A stretch of 64,000 nucleotides of DNA from Rahnella bruchi (lineage in GTDB: Bacteria > Pseudomonadota > Gammaproteobacteria > Enterobacterales > Enterobacteriaceae): assembly GCF_003614975.1 (NCBI RefSeq), contig NZ_QZWI01000001.1, forward strand, positions 496,001 through 560,000. The letters are read 5' to 3'. Below the pieces are notes generated by a model. It was not told where the DNA came from, did no database searches, and was given only the letters and a program-made list of their open reading frames with translations. The stretch's first letter is position 1; every line of letters starts with the position of its first letter. A program made the position numbers and the translations under genes. This document shows, in pieces, positions 54,322 through 62,953 of this stretch.

Positions 54322-55074
54322 ATGGCTGTAACCAAGCTGGTGCTGGTAAGACACGGTGAAAGTGAGTGGAACAAAGAAAACCGTTTTACCGGTTGGCATG
54401 ATGTTGAACTGTCCGACAAGGGTCGCACTGAAGCAAAAGCTGCGGGTCAGCTGCTTAAAGACGAAGGCTTCGAATTCGACTTCGCTTATACCTCCGTGCT
54501 GAAACGTGCCATCCACACTCTGTGGAGCGTTTTGGACGAACTGAACCAGCCGTGGCTGCCGGTTGAGAAATCCTGGAAACTGAACGAACGTCATTACGGC
54601 GCATTGCAGGGTCTGGATAAAGCAGAAACCGCTCAGAAATACGGTGACGAGCAAGTTAAACAATGGCGTCGTGGCTTCGCTGTGACTCCGCCAGAACTGG
54701 ATCGCGCTGATGAGCGTTTCCCAGGCCATGATCCACGCTATGCAAAACTGACTGCGGCAGAACTGCCAACGACTGAAAGCCTGGCGCTGACCATCGAACG
54801 TGTAATCCCTTACTGGACTGACGTGATCAAACCGCGCATCGCCAGCGGCGAGCGCGTGATCATCGCTGCACACGGTAACTCCCTGCGTGCACTGGTCAAA
54901 TATCTCGACGACCTGAGCGAAGAAGAAATTCTGGAACTGAACATCCCTACTGGTGTTCCATTGGTTTACGAATTCGACGAAAACTACAAACCAATCAAAC
55001 GCTACTATCTGGGTAACGCCGACGAAATCGCAGCGAAAGCAGCGGCCGTGGCAAACCAGGGTAAAGCGAAGTAA
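54322..55074 (+). CDS. gpmA: 2,3-bisphosphoglycerate-dependent phosphoglycerate mutase
   Basis: 250-aa glycolytic mutase interconverting 3- and 2-phosphoglycerate. The phosphohistidine is His11 in [41 protein letters not shown] and [14 protein letters not shown] (second catalytic His) are all present. AGGAG lies upstream. Codon use is highly biased, as expected for a strongly expressed gene. Iron control through the Fur box just upstream. Confidence 0.98.
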   Translation: MAVTKLVLVRHGESEWNKENRFTGWHDVELSDKGRTEAKAAGQLLKDEGFEFDFAYTSVLKRAIHTLWSVLDELNQPWLPVEKSWKLNERHYGALQGLDKAETAQKYGDEQVKQWRRGFAVTPPELDRADERFPGHDPRYAKLTAAELPTTESLALTIERVIPYWTDVIKPRIASGERVIIAAHGNSLRALVKYLDDLSEEEILELNIPTGVPLVYEFDENYKPIKRYYLGNADEIAAKAAAVANQGKAK

Positions 55075-55114
55075 TTTCGCGTTTTCTGTGTTATCGCAGA
55101 AGACATGCAAATGC

Positions 55115-55140
55115 AAAAGGGACTGAAAGGTCCCTTTTTT
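55115..55140 (+). terminator. Intrinsic terminator of gpmA
   Basis: Stem AAAAGGGAC / GTCCCTTTT with a TGAAAG-type loop and TTTTTT run, 40 bp after the stop. Confidence 0.9.
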
Positions 55141-55156
55141 CTTGCTCTATGTGTAT

Positions 55157-55315
55157 TCAGAAGCACTTAAAAAAACGTGTTATTAATTGCACAAAAAAAG
55201 CCATTATCAAGCAAAACCACAAGATTTTGACAACCCAGCGTGCGTACCGCCAGAGATAACGTTCTCTTTCATTGGCTTTATGAATGGCTTTGTCCAATTC
55301 ATCCCCGGTGTCCAT
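55157..55315 (-). CDS. Unrecognised 52-aa small membrane protein
   Basis: I do not recognise this protein. It has a charged, helical start (MDTGDELDKAIHKANERERY), then aromatic and basic residues (LWRYARWVVK), and a single hydrophobic segment (ILWFCLIMAFFVQLI) ending in RFFKCF. AGGGAG lies 7 bases before the ATG, an excellent ribosome site. It follows another small membrane-protein gene by 15 bp on the same strand, so the two form one unit. Too short for routine calling. Confidence 0.65.
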   Translation of the reverse strand: MDTGDELDKAIHKANERERYLWRYARWVVKILWFCLIMAFFVQLITRFFKCF

Positions 55316-55330
55316 TTTATTCTCCCTGCA

Positions 55331-55654
55331 TCAGGCCTTTGAATCTTCCACTATCCTGATATTCATCCGTTTAAAACGTGAGAAAACCCACAACCCCAGG
55401 CAAATAAAGGCTCCGAAGAATACCGTGAAAACCTGTGATATTAAGCAGGCAAGGACTGGCGCGGTGATAAACGCGGTAATGCCATACACGTATTTGCCAT
55501 TCAGCGAAACAACGTCATAGCCAAATGCCCCCATAATCCCTGCCAGTAAACCAAAAGGTAACGCAGCAAACAGCATACCGACAGACACCAATTTATAGAC
55601 AGTTCCTGCGGTGATTTTACGGATTTCAATTGTTCTTATCTGCACAGCGTTCAT
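55331..55654 (-). CDS. Unrecognised 107-aa membrane protein
   Basis: Protein of 107 aa with three hydrophobic segments, near residues 20-42 (VYKLVSVGMLFAALPFGLLA), 56-72 and 74-92 (QVFTVFFGAFICLGLWVF). The ends are basic (MNAVQIRTIEIRKIT, and FSRFKRMNIRIV). No family recognised. AGGG precedes the ATG by 8 bases. Paired with a 52-aa membrane protein 15 bp downstream, in a place between gpmA and aroG where E. coli has other genes. Confidence 0.75.
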   Translation of the reverse strand: MNAVQIRTIEIRKITAGTVYKLVSVGMLFAALPFGLLAGIMGAFGYDVVSLNGKYVYGITAFITAPVLACLISQVFTVFFGAFICLGLWVFSRFKRMNIRIVEDSKA

Positions 55655-55791
55655 TCCCCATCCCTGTATTTATTAATTGACAGCAAAATAGAATGTTACA
55701 CCCAGGGGCGAAAAAATAAACTTCCTATTCAACAGACTGAGCAGCGAATTCGTGTAACTTCATACTGAACATCTTTACTCAGGAGAAAATA

Positions 55792-56265
55792 ATGCCCATA
55801 AGACTCGCCTCCCCCGATGAAGCAGAATTACTTTGGGAAATAAGAAATCAGGCTATCCGCCACGGATGTAAAGATACTTATGACGCCGGGATTGTGATGG
55901 CCTGGACGCCAGTTCAGATGCCTGCGGGATTTGCCAGGGCTATTACCCGTAATCCCTTTTTTGTCGCAACGGGTCCCGATGATGATTCGCCTGTAGCCAC
56001 CGGCTTTCTTGACCTAGAAAATGGCAGCGTTGAAGCCGTTTTTACATTACCGGAATCGGAAGGTAAAGGTCTGGCGTCACAGATACTGGCAGCCATCAAA
56101 GCAGAGGCTAAATCCCGCGGATTCACCTCTCTGACGCTGGCTTCCACGCCTAACGCCTTTGGGTTTTATCAGAGGAACGGGTTCAGTCTGGTGAAGGAAA
56201 GTTTGTATCGTTCAGACATGGCGAATGCCGATTTGCGCTGCATGGATATGCGATGCGAGTTGTAA
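55792..56265 (+). CDS. GNAT-family N-acetyltransferase
   Basis: 157-aa protein with the GNAT fold. The acetyl-CoA-binding motif A is seen as AVFTLPESEGKGLASQILAAI (about 83-103), which fits the Q/R-x-x-G-x-G/A pattern loosely (SEGKGLA), and motif B as NAFGFYQRNGFSLV (about 120-133). Substrate unknown. AGGAGA precedes the ATG. Single gene, convergent with aroG. Confidence 0.85.
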   Translation: MPIRLASPDEAELLWEIRNQAIRHGCKDTYDAGIVMAWTPVQMPAGFARAITRNPFFVATGPDDDSPVATGFLDLENGSVEAVFTLPESEGKGLASQILAAIKAEAKSRGFTSLTLASTPNAFGFYQRNGFSLVKESLYRSDMANADLRCMDMRCEL

Positions 56266-56283
56266 TCCGGGATCGCAGAAAAT

Positions 56284-56306
56284 AAAAAGCCCCGTATTTA
56301 CGGGGC
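56284..56306. terminator. Terminator between the acetyltransferase gene and aroG
   Basis: Stem GCCCCGTA / TACGGGGC with a two-base loop; A-run on the left gives a T-run for aroG on the minus strand. Confidence 0.82.
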
Positions 56307-56333
56307 CCGATATTTCTTTACTGTGCGCGGGAA

Positions 56334-57386
56334 TTAACCGCGACGCGCTTTAACCGCGTTGGCAAGATTACGCAGCAGCACTTCAGTATCTTCCCAGCCG
56401 ATGCAGGCATCGGTCACGCTCTGGCCGTAAACCAGTGGCTCGCCGCTGTCGAGGCTCTGGTTACCTTCCACCAGGTGGCTTTCAACCATTACGCCCATCA
56501 CAGCCTGTTCACCGCCAGCAACTTGTCCGCAAACGTCTTCACAGACTTCCATCTGCTTTTTGAATTGCTTGCTGCTGTTGGCATGGCTGAAGTCGATCAT
56601 GATACGGGCTGGCAGACCGCCTTTTTTCAGGCCTTCTTTCACTTCCTGCACATCCTGCGCGCTGTAGTTTGGCTTTTTGCCGCCGCGCAGAATGATATGG
56701 CAGTCGTTATTTCCGCTGGTATTCACGATAGCGGAGTGACCCCATTTGGTCACAGACAGGAAGCAATGCGGCGCGCCTGCGGCGTTAATGGCATCGATAG
56801 CCACTTTGATGGTGCCGTCGGTTCCGTTTTTGAAACCTACCGGGCAGGACAAACCGGAGGATAACTCACGGTGTACCTGAGATTCTGTCGTACGTGCGCC
56901 GATAGCGCCCCAGCTCATTAAATCTGCCAGATATTGTGGCGTGATCATGTCCAGGAATTCACCAGCAGCAGGTAAACCGGTGTCATTAATATCAAGTAAC
57001 AATTTGCGGGCAATGCGCAAACCGTCATTAATCTGGTAGCTGTTATTCATATGGGGATCATTGATTAGCCCCTTCCAGCCCACAGTAGTACGCGGCTTTT
57101 CGAAATAAACACGCATCACCACTTCCAGCTCACCCTGCAATTCTTCACGCATTTTCAACAGGCGTGCGGCGTATTCTTTAGCCGCTTTCGGATCATTGAT
57201 AGAACAAGGACCGATAACAACAAGCAGTCGATCATCGTTTCCTTTCAGGATCTTATGAATGGCATTCCGGGCATGAGAGACGGTTTTTGCCGCTTTGTCG
57301 GTGGCGGGAAACTTTTCCAAAAGAGCAACAGGGGGCAAAAGTTCCTTAATATCTTTGATGCGTAAATCGTCATTTTGATAATTCAT
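56334..57386 (-). CDS. aroG: DAHP synthase, phenylalanine-sensitive
   Basis: 350-aa class-I 3-deoxy-D-arabino-heptulosonate-7-phosphate synthase, first step of aromatic biosynthesis. Conserved RLLVVIGPCSINDPKAAKEYA, YFEKPRTTVGWKGLINDP, GARTTESQVHRELSSG, VGFKNGTDG and RIMIDFSHANSSK (metal and phosphate ligands) are all visible. Length and MNYQNDDLRIKDIKELLPP start match AroG rather than AroF or AroH. A perfect TyrR box 76 bp upstream agrees with Phe/TyrR repression. Confidence 0.96.
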   Translation of the reverse strand: MNYQNDDLRIKDIKELLPPVALLEKFPATDKAAKTVSHARNAIHKILKGNDDRLLVVIGPCSINDPKAAKEYAARLLKMREELQGELEVVMRVYFEKPRTTVGWKGLINDPHMNNSYQINDGLRIARKLLLDINDTGLPAAGEFLDMITPQYLADLMSWGAIGARTTESQVHRELSSGLSCPVGFKNGTDGTIKVAIDAINAAGAPHCFLSVTKWGHSAIVNTSGNNDCHIILRGGKKPNYSAQDVQEVKEGLKKGGLPARIMIDFSHANSSKQFKKQMEVCEDVCGQVAGGEQAVMGVMVESHLVEGNQSLDSGEPLVYGQSVTDACIGWEDTEVLLRNLANAVKARRG

Positions 57387-57461
57387 AGCTATTCCATTGG
57401 GTATTCATAAGAGACAAAGCGAAACGCTGACCGCCTTCAATCTAGCGGTATTGGGCATCAG

Positions 57462-57479
57462 TGTAAACCTACTTTTACA
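57462..57479. promoter_or_regulatory. TyrR box upstream of aroG
   Basis: TGTAAA-CCTACT-TTTACA: perfect match to the TGTAAA-N6-TTTACA operator. Confidence 0.9.
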
Positions 57480-57586
57480 CTTACGAATAGTCTCATTTTG
57501 ATTTAGGACATGATTTATTTGGCTAGGCTTTTATCAGACACATGAAACACGACCACGGACCTTTCTGAAACAATGGAGATGACACT

Positions 57587-57916
57587 ATGAAAAAGCTCGC
57601 AATCATGTTACTGACTGCCACCATGGCTCTGACAACAGGCGCGGCCTTCGCTGCCGGTGATACCTCAGCGGGTGATAACAACGGCCAGGCTAACCAGTCC
57701 GGCTCGCCGGGTTCGATTCAGAAAATGGCACCAAAAAGTGTTGATAATGACCAGATTAACAACACGAATAAGCCAGCCGATGAAGTGAACACCAAAACGG
57801 ATACCACCGAGCATCACATGAGCAAAAACAAAGAGCATAAGAAAGCGATGTGTAAGGACGGACGTTGTCCTGACCAGGCGCCTGGAACCACGCAATCAAA
57901 AGAAACCGGTAAATAA
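57587..57916 (+). CDS. ybgS: YbgS-like periplasmic protein
   Basis: 109-aa exported, hydrophilic protein. Signal MKKLAIMLLTATMALTTGAAFA, then an Asn/Asp/Gly/Lys-rich disordered region. The short conserved EHKKAMCKDGRCPDQAP (Cys-x5-Cys) and the NNGQAN stretch match E. coli YbgS. Function unknown. Position between aroG and zitB is as in E. coli. Single gene with a clear terminator. Confidence 0.88.
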   Translation: MKKLAIMLLTATMALTTGAAFAAGDTSAGDNNGQANQSGSPGSIQKMAPKSVDNDQINNTNKPADEVNTKTDTTEHHMSKNKEHKKAMCKDGRCPDQAPGTTQSKETGK

Positions 57917-57940
57917 ATACGCTGGTAGTCTCTTGCTCAG

Positions 57941-57964
57941 GAGGAACTTCGGTTCCTCTTTTTT
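57941..57964 (+). terminator. Intrinsic terminator of ybgS
   Basis: Stem GAGGAAC / GTTCCTC with a stable TTCG tetraloop and TTTTTT run. Confidence 0.92.
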
Positions 57965-58042
57965 GATCTCCCGCCCTTCTTGCAACGCAATGTGATTACG
58001 TTATTGTGATCCTCTCTGTTCATCCTTTTTGTGAATATAACT

Positions 58043-58996
58043 ATGTCCTCTTCCCTGTTACCGCAGGATAAAAATAGCCGCCGTCTGCTGCTGGCTTTCC
58101 TTGTCACCGTTGTCTTTATGGTGGCTGAAGTCATTGGCGGCCTGATTTCAGGCTCTCTGGCGTTGTTGGCGGATGCCGGTCATATGCTTACCGATGCTGC
58201 TGCTTTGCTTGTGGCTCTGATGGCGGTGCGTTTTGCGAAACGTAAACCTAATTCGCGCCATACCTTTGGTTATCTGCGCCTGACGACCATGGCGGCTTTC
58301 GTTAATGCCGCGGCGTTGTTAGTGATTGTGGTGCTGATCGTCTGGGAAGCTATTGCCCGCTTCTTCAATCCGCAGCCGGTCATGGGCACCACGATGCTGG
58401 TCATCGCTATCGCCGGTCTGTTTGCTAATATTCTGGCGTTCTGGTTGCTGCATCAGGGTCAGGAAAAAGCCAACATCAACGTGCGCGCTGCTGCATTGCA
58501 TGTGCTGGGGGATTTACTGGGCTCGATTGGAGCCGTAGCTGCTGCGCTGATCATTATGTACACCGGCTGGACGCCAATCGACCCGATTCTGTCGGTGCTG
58601 GTGTCGTGTCTGGTGCTGAACAACGCCTGGCGGCTGCTGCGGGAAAGTTTTCATGAATTGCTGGAAGGCACGCCTGAAGAAATTGATATCGATAAATTGC
58701 GCCGTGATTTGTCGATAAGTATCCCGGAAGTGCGCAATGTCCATCACGTTCATGTCTGGCAGATTGGAGAACAAAGGCTGATGACGCTGCATGTTCAGGT
58801 CGTCCCCCCGCACGACCACGATGCGCTGCTTGATCGCATTCAGCGTCATTTGCTGGAGAAATGCCGTATCGGGCATGCGACGATTCAGATGGAGTATGGC
58901 CGCTGTGAAACGCCAGATTGCGAGATAAATGAAACACCGGTTGCCAGCGCGGAACATGACCATCACGGTCACAGCCATGCACACCATCATCACTGA
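58043..58996 (+). CDS. zitB: Zinc efflux CDF transporter ZitB
   Basis: 317-aa cation-diffusion-facilitator, exporting Zn2+ from the cytoplasm in exchange for protons. Six membrane segments; the transport-site HD pair is seen in [16 protein letters not shown] (segment 2) and [12 protein letters not shown] (segment 5). The cytoplasmic C-terminal domain has [20 protein letters not shown], and a His-rich tail ([13 protein letters not shown]) binds metal. Start at [11 protein letters not shown] chosen by comparison with E. coli; a GTG four codons earlier is possible, and neither has a strong ribosome site. Confidence 0.94.
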   Translation: MSSSLLPQDKNSRRLLLAFLVTVVFMVAEVIGGLISGSLALLADAGHMLTDAAALLVALMAVRFAKRKPNSRHTFGYLRLTTMAAFVNAAALLVIVVLIVWEAIARFFNPQPVMGTTMLVIAIAGLFANILAFWLLHQGQEKANINVRAAALHVLGDLLGSIGAVAAALIIMYTGWTPIDPILSVLVSCLVLNNAWRLLRESFHELLEGTPEEIDIDKLRRDLSISIPEVRNVHHVHVWQIGEQRLMTLHVQVVPPHDHDALLDRIQRHLLEKCRIGHATIQMEYGRCETPDCEINETPVASAEHDHHGHSHAHHHH

Positions 58997-59018
58997 CCGT
59001 TCATCAATGGCAGAAAGC

Positions 59019-59047
59019 AAAACGCCTCCGGTAAGGAGGCGTTTTTT
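59019..59047. terminator. Bidirectional terminator between zitB and pnuC
   Basis: Stem AAAACGCCTCC / GGAGGCGTTTT with loop GGTAA and T-run on both strands. Confidence 0.9.
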
Positions 59048-59063
59048 ATTAACGGCCGGAATA

Positions 59064-59789
59064 TCAGGCTGTTTGCAAAGGCTGTGAACCGTTTTGCTTT
59101 GCACTTTTGATCCACAGCCAAGAGCCGTTAAGTGCAATCAGCGTCAGCAGCACGTATTCAAGAGCCATCGCATAAACCCCCTGATACGCGAAAATCGCCA
59201 CGCTTATCACGTCGATAACCACCCAAAGCAGCCAGTTCTCGACGTATTTGCGTGTCATCAGCAGCATCGCCACAATCGACAGCACCATCATTGATGAATC
59301 CCAGAACGGGAAAGCATCCGGCTGCAATTCAGGCATCTGCACATTCAGCCCCAGCGCCTGCATCAGATTGACCGCCAGCAACGTCAGCGCGGCGAATACG
59401 CGGTCGATGTTAAACGTCATCAGCAGAATGCCTGCGACGCACACCACACCCCATATCAGCGCTTTTCCACGCGGCAACCAACGGATCTGCAATTCGGCTT
59501 CCTGATCGGCTGTCTGACGACTCCACGCATACCAGCCATAGATATTGGCGGCAAAGAAGAAGATCTGCAGCAGCAGGCTGGCGTAAAGCTGGATCTGAAA
59601 GAAGATGATCGCAAATAAGGTGACGTTGATCAGACCGAACGCATAATTGATCAGCTTTTCTTTGCTGGCGTACCAGATACAAAGCAAACCAAAAATGGTG
59701 CCAACCGCTTCAATCCACGACAGGTCATATCCCCCTTTCCCGAGTGGAATATGAACCAGAATATTGCTGGTACTGAAAAAATCCATCAT
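59064..59789 (-). CDS. pnuC: Nicotinamide riboside transporter PnuC
   Basis: 241-aa inner-membrane facilitator for nicotinamide riboside. Seven to eight hydrophobic segments; family features are WIEAVGTIFGLLCIWYASKE, NIYGWYAW (substrate-channel aromatic motif, about 83-90) and LLWVVIDVISVAIFAYQGVY. Start ATG at 59789 with AAGGAAGG upstream; the next codon is also ATG. Lies 38 bp after nadA, hence co-transcribed with it. Confidence 0.94.
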   Translation of the reverse strand: MMDFFSTSNILVHIPLGKGGYDLSWIEAVGTIFGLLCIWYASKEKLINYAFGLINVTLFAIIFFQIQLYASLLLQIFFFAANIYGWYAWSRQTADQEAELQIRWLPRGKALIWGVVCVAGILLMTFNIDRVFAALTLLAVNLMQALGLNVQMPELQPDAFPFWDSSMMVLSIVAMLLMTRKYVENWLLWVVIDVISVAIFAYQGVYAMALEYVLLTLIALNGSWLWIKSAKQNGSQPLQTA

Positions 59790-59827
59790 CGCGTCCTTCC
59801 TTTCTCGTCAGTCACATCGCGTTTGGC

Positions 59828-60892
59828 TTACAGGGCTTTGGCCTGTGTGCGTAATTTGAGTTGTGCGGCAAAATCAAGCATGCGGTTCAGCGGGATCAGT
59901 GACTTCACACGCAGCGCCTCATCCACTTCTATCGCGTGGTCTGCTCCGCCGTGCTCCAAACCTTCAGCAATGGCTTTCAGGCCGTTCATCGCCATCCACG
60001 GACAATGTGCGCAGGTGCGACAACTTGCGCCCTCGCCTGCTGTCGGCGCTTCGAATAATTCTTTATCCGGACACGCCTGCTGCATTTTGTAGAAAATCCC
60101 GCGGTCGGTCGCCACGATCAGCTGTTGCTGTGGCAGCGTTTTCGCCGCCTGGATCAGCTGGCTGGTGGAACCCACGGCGTCAGCCATATCCACAATCGCC
60201 TGAGGAGACTCAGGATGCACCAGGACAGCGGCATTGGGATACAAGCCTTTCATTCGGGTCAGGGCCTGGGTTTTAAACTCGTCATGGACGATACAGGCGC
60301 CCTGCCAGCACAGGACATCAGCTCCTGTCTGCTTGCGAACGTAATTACCAAGGTGACGATCCGGTGCCCAGATGATTTTTTCGCCCAGACTATCAAGATG
60401 CTCAATCAGTTCTACGGCAATACTGGAAGTGACCACCCAGTCGGCCCGGGCTTTTACCGCCGCCGAGGTATTAGCGTAGACCACTACGGTGCGATCGGGG
60501 TGCTGGTCGCAGAAATCTGAGAAAGCCTGTTCCGGACAGCCGAGATCCAGCGAGCATTCGGCATTCAGCGTCGGCATGAGAACTGTTTTTTCCGGGCTGA
60601 GGATTTTGGCCGTTTCACCCATGAATCTCACACCGGCAACCAGAAGAGTAGAAGCAGGATGCTGACTACCAAAACGCGCCATCTCCAGTGAGTCAGCAAC
60701 GATGCCGCCGGTTTCTTCTGCCAGCGCCTGAATTTCAGGATCAGTGTAGTAATGCGCCACCATCACGGCATCACGTTCCTTCAGCAGTTTTCGGATCTTC
60801 TCTTTATAGAAGGTCTTTTCATCTGCACTCAGAACAGCGGGTTTAGGAGGAAAAGGATAAACCGCCGCATTCAGATCCAATGTTTCGCTCAT
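59828..60892 (-). CDS. nadA: Quinolinate synthase NadA
   Basis: 354-aa 4Fe-4S enzyme condensing iminoaspartate with dihydroxyacetone phosphate. The three cluster cysteines lie in [20 protein letters not shown] and [10 protein letters not shown], as in the family; [16 protein letters not shown] and [11 protein letters not shown] are also conserved. Start at MSETLDLN (60892), in line with E. coli; an ATG three codons earlier is the alternative. First gene of nadA-pnuC, with two NadR-like boxes upstream. Confidence 0.96.
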   Translation of the reverse strand: MSETLDLNAAVYPFPPKPAVLSADEKTFYKEKIRKLLKERDAVMVAHYYTDPEIQALAEETGGIVADSLEMARFGSQHPASTLLVAGVRFMGETAKILSPEKTVLMPTLNAECSLDLGCPEQAFSDFCDQHPDRTVVVYANTSAAVKARADWVVTSSIAVELIEHLDSLGEKIIWAPDRHLGNYVRKQTGADVLCWQGACIVHDEFKTQALTRMKGLYPNAAVLVHPESPQAIVDMADAVGSTSQLIQAAKTLPQQQLIVATDRGIFYKMQQACPDKELFEAPTAGEGASCRTCAHCPWMAMNGLKAIAEGLEHGGADHAIEVDEALRVKSLIPLNRMLDFAAQLKLRTQAKAL

Positions 60893-60967
60893 ACTCGTCA
60901 TCTCATTCAGTCAGGCAGCATGCCCGGAAAGCCAGAAGCCGTAACAGATCGCATCCTGAAACCTGTT

Positions 60968-60985
60968 GGTTTTGTATGCTAAACA
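60968..60985. promoter_or_regulatory. NadR-like box, proximal to nadA
   Basis: GGTTTT-GTATGC-TAAACA: 10 of 12 matches to TGTTTA-N6-TAAACA. 76 bp upstream of nadA. Confidence 0.5.
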
Positions 60986-61039
60986 AAATACCGCAAAATG
61001 TAGGGAAAGTCGTCCAGATATTAGCCATAAGGCTTAAAA

Positions 61040-61057
61040 TGTTTACTGCACTTAAAA
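61040..61057. promoter_or_regulatory. NadR-like box, distal to nadA
   Basis: TGTTTA-CTGCAC-TTAAAA: 10 of 12 matches to the same consensus, with the other half perfect. 148 bp upstream of nadA. Confidence 0.42.
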
Positions 61058-61128
61058 TAGCCGGGATGTGAGCAAATTGCAGGAGAAATGAATATCGCGA
61101 TGGAAGGAAGTTTAGGGCGTCAGATGCG

Positions 61129-61152
61129 AAAAAAGCGCCAAAAGGCGCTTTT
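61129..61152 (-). terminator. Terminator downstream of tRNA-Lys
   Basis: Stem AAAAGCGCC / GGCGCTTTT around AAAA; T-run TTTTTT on the minus strand. It lies after the partial tRNA-Lys 3' copy, so the transcript may include that copy. Confidence 0.85.
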
Positions 61153-61184
61153 CTCTGAATTCTGCAATTTAGATGGTTTCACAA

Positions 61185-61341
61185 AAAAGTGGTGGGCCGT
61201 GCTGGATTGACTCGGTTTCACCTCGCCCTGCGGGCAACGCTTGCGCGTTGTCGTCTCGCTTCGCTCGGCTCGAACCAGTGGTTCTCATCCTGCACTGCTT
61301 CACTACATTTCCACTTTAAAAGTGGTGGGCCGTGCTGGATT
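61185..61341. repeat. 133-bp-spaced direct repeat of the tRNA-Lys 3' end
   Basis: A 24-bp block covering the tRNA-Lys 3' 19 bases plus 5 bases downstream (contains AGTGGTGGGCCGTGCTGG) occurs at 61318-61341 and exactly again at 61185-61208. Between them is a GC-rich, hairpin-prone spacer (CTCGCTTCGCTCGGCTCGAA near 61256). The downstream copy is not a full tRNA. Such a partial duplication recalls either an attachment-site copy or the rtT-type repeats after E. coli tyrT. Confidence 0.88.
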
Positions 61342-61398
61342 CGAACCAGCGACCAATTGATTAAAAGTCAACTGCTCTACCAACTGAGCTAACGGCCC
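61323..61398 (-). tRNA. tRNA-Lys (anticodon TTT)
   Basis: 76-nt tRNA with encoded CCA end. It starts GGGCCGTTAGCTCAGTTGG, has anticodon loop ACTTTTAAT (TTT), T-arm GGTTCGAATCC, and an acceptor stem GGGCCGT / ACGGCCC. It is downstream of cpoB, the place where E. coli has its lysT-valT tRNA cluster; only one tRNA is present here. Confidence 0.97.
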
Positions 61399-61472
61399 AT
61401 CTAAACCTACTGCATATTGCCTAAATCTCTGACAGCGTTAGCCGTTTGGAGTTGTCTGGGCAACGGCGGCAT

Positions 61473-61500
61473 ATATTACTTATTTAACTTTTCAGTGCAA
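61473..61500 (-). promoter_or_regulatory. Likely sigma-70 promoter of tRNA-Lys
   Basis: Minus strand TTGCAC (-35, 61500-61495), 16-bp spacer, TAATAT (-10, 61478-61473), followed by a GC-rich GCCGCC discriminator typical of stringently controlled stable-RNA promoters. About 68 bases of leader precede the tRNA. Confidence 0.6.
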
Positions 61501-61595
61501 CTTTAATTTTCAGAAAGAGTGCTAACTGATGGCGTTTCACACACTCAAGCCCAGAAAATGCACGATATGTACATTTTCCAGACCTGAATGAGGAA

Positions 61596-62387
61596 CTACT
61601 TTGCAGATAAACGTTTTTGAGCTTGTTTTGCCGCATCGGTATTTGGGTACTGTTTTACAACCTGCGTGAAGACGGCTTTAGCTTTATCAGCCTGACCTTT
61701 CTCCTGCATGATCACCCCAACCTTGAACATCGCGTCAGAACTTTTTGGAGACTTAGGATAGTTTTTGACCACGACTGCAAAATAATACGCAGCGTCATCT
61801 TTTTTACCCTTGTTGTAATACAACTGTCCTAACCAGTAATTGGCGTTAGGCTGATAAGTTGAATCAGGATATTTTTTTACGAAACTCTGAAAGGCAGCAA
61901 TCGCCTCATCATACTGTTTCTTTTCCAGCGCCAGTGAAACCGCAGCATTGTAATCACTGTTCACGTCACCGGTGCTTGCAGGAGCTTGTGCAGCACCCGC
62001 GTCCGGCGTTGCGGCAGCAGAACCGGACGCGTCACCTGTGGCAGCTGCAGCGCCCGTACTGGCGGCTCCGGCATTGCCCTGGCTTAAACTATCCAGTTGA
62101 TTAAAAATTTGCTTCTGGCGATCACCAAGCTGACTCAACTGATACTGGTTCTCCTGGATTTGACCACGAAGAGTATCCATATCACGTTGGGTGTCAGAAA
62201 GTTGTTGCTGGAGTTGGGTTAATAGCTGGCTGTGAGCGTTAGAAATACGCTCCAGAGAGGTGACCCGATCTTCTATCGAGCCTGAGCCGACATCACTGAT
62301 TGGCGCTTGGGCAGTAGCGGCCCATGGGACCGCTACGCCAACCAGTAACGACAGACCCAACAGGTGAGTTCTGAAGTTACTGTTCAT
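61596..62387 (-). CDS. cpoB: Cell-division coordinator CpoB (YbgF)
   Basis: 263-aa periplasmic protein. Signal MNSNFRTHLLGLSLLVGVAVPWAATA (about 26). Residues 35-100 form a trimeric coiled coil (IEDRVTSLERISNAHSQLLTQ), residues 105-145 an Ala/Gly/Ser linker, and 150-263 TPR repeats (YNAAVSLALEKKQYDEAIAAF, YWLGQLYYNKGKKDDAAYYF). It binds TolA and PBP1B and links outer-membrane constriction to peptidoglycan synthesis. 9 bp after pal. Confidence 0.96.
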   Translation of the reverse strand: MNSNFRTHLLGLSLLVGVAVPWAATAQAPISDVGSGSIEDRVTSLERISNAHSQLLTQLQQQLSDTQRDMDTLRGQIQENQYQLSQLGDRQKQIFNQLDSLSQGNAGAASTGAAAATGDASGSAAATPDAGAAQAPASTGDVNSDYNAAVSLALEKKQYDEAIAAFQSFVKKYPDSTYQPNANYWLGQLYYNKGKKDDAAYYFAVVVKNYPKSPKSSDAMFKVGVIMQEKGQADKAKAVFTQVVKQYPNTDAAKQAQKRLSAK

Positions 62388-62396
62388 ACTATTCTC

Positions 62397-62906
62397 TTAG
62401 TATACCAGTACTGCACGACGGTTTTTAGCGTATGCCGCTTCGTCATGGCCCAGTACAGCTGGTTTTTCTTTACCGTAAGAAACGATAGAGATTTGATCAG
62501 CAGAAACGCCTTTGCCTTGCAGGTACATTTTAACAGCAGTAGCACGACGTTCGCCCAGGGCGATGTTGTACTCTGGAGTACCACGTTCGTCAGCATGACC
62601 TTCTACAGTCACTTTGTAAGACGGGTTGCTACGCAGGAATGCTGCGTGCGCGTCTAACATCTGAGCGAATTCAGAAGAGACATCGTATTTGTCCAGGCCA
62701 AAGTAAACGATGTTGTTTTTCTGCAGTTCTTGCATCTGCAGACGAGCTTGCTCTTCTGAAGACATGTTAGCGTTTTCAGTGCCTGCGCCAGAGTTCAGAC
62801 CCATACCAGATTGGTCGTTGTCTGCGTTCTTGTGAGAACTACAAGCAGCTACTGCCAGTACAGGCAACGCCAGCATCAGCCCTTTCAGCACTTTATTCAG
62901 TTGCAT
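62397..62906 (-). CDS. pal: Peptidoglycan-associated lipoprotein Pal
   Basis: 169-aa outer-membrane lipoprotein. Lipobox LAVAACSS (Cys22), flexible linker to about 60, then the OmpA-like peptidoglycan-binding domain with [36 protein letters not shown] (DAP-binding loop) and [27 protein letters not shown]. Partner of TolB in the Tol-Pal complex. AGGATC precedes the ATG. 47 bp after tolB. Confidence 0.97.
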   Translation of the reverse strand: MQLNKVLKGLMLALPVLAVAACSSHKNADNDQSGMGLNSGAGTENANMSSEEQARLQMQELQKNNIVYFGLDKYDVSSEFAQMLDAHAAFLRSNPSYKVTVEGHADERGTPEYNIALGERRATAVKMYLQGKGVSADQISIVSYGKEKPAVLGHDEAAYAKNRRAVLVY

Positions 62907-62953
62907 CTATTCGATCCTTTTATAATTTTTTGCCATACATAGTTTTCTATGCA

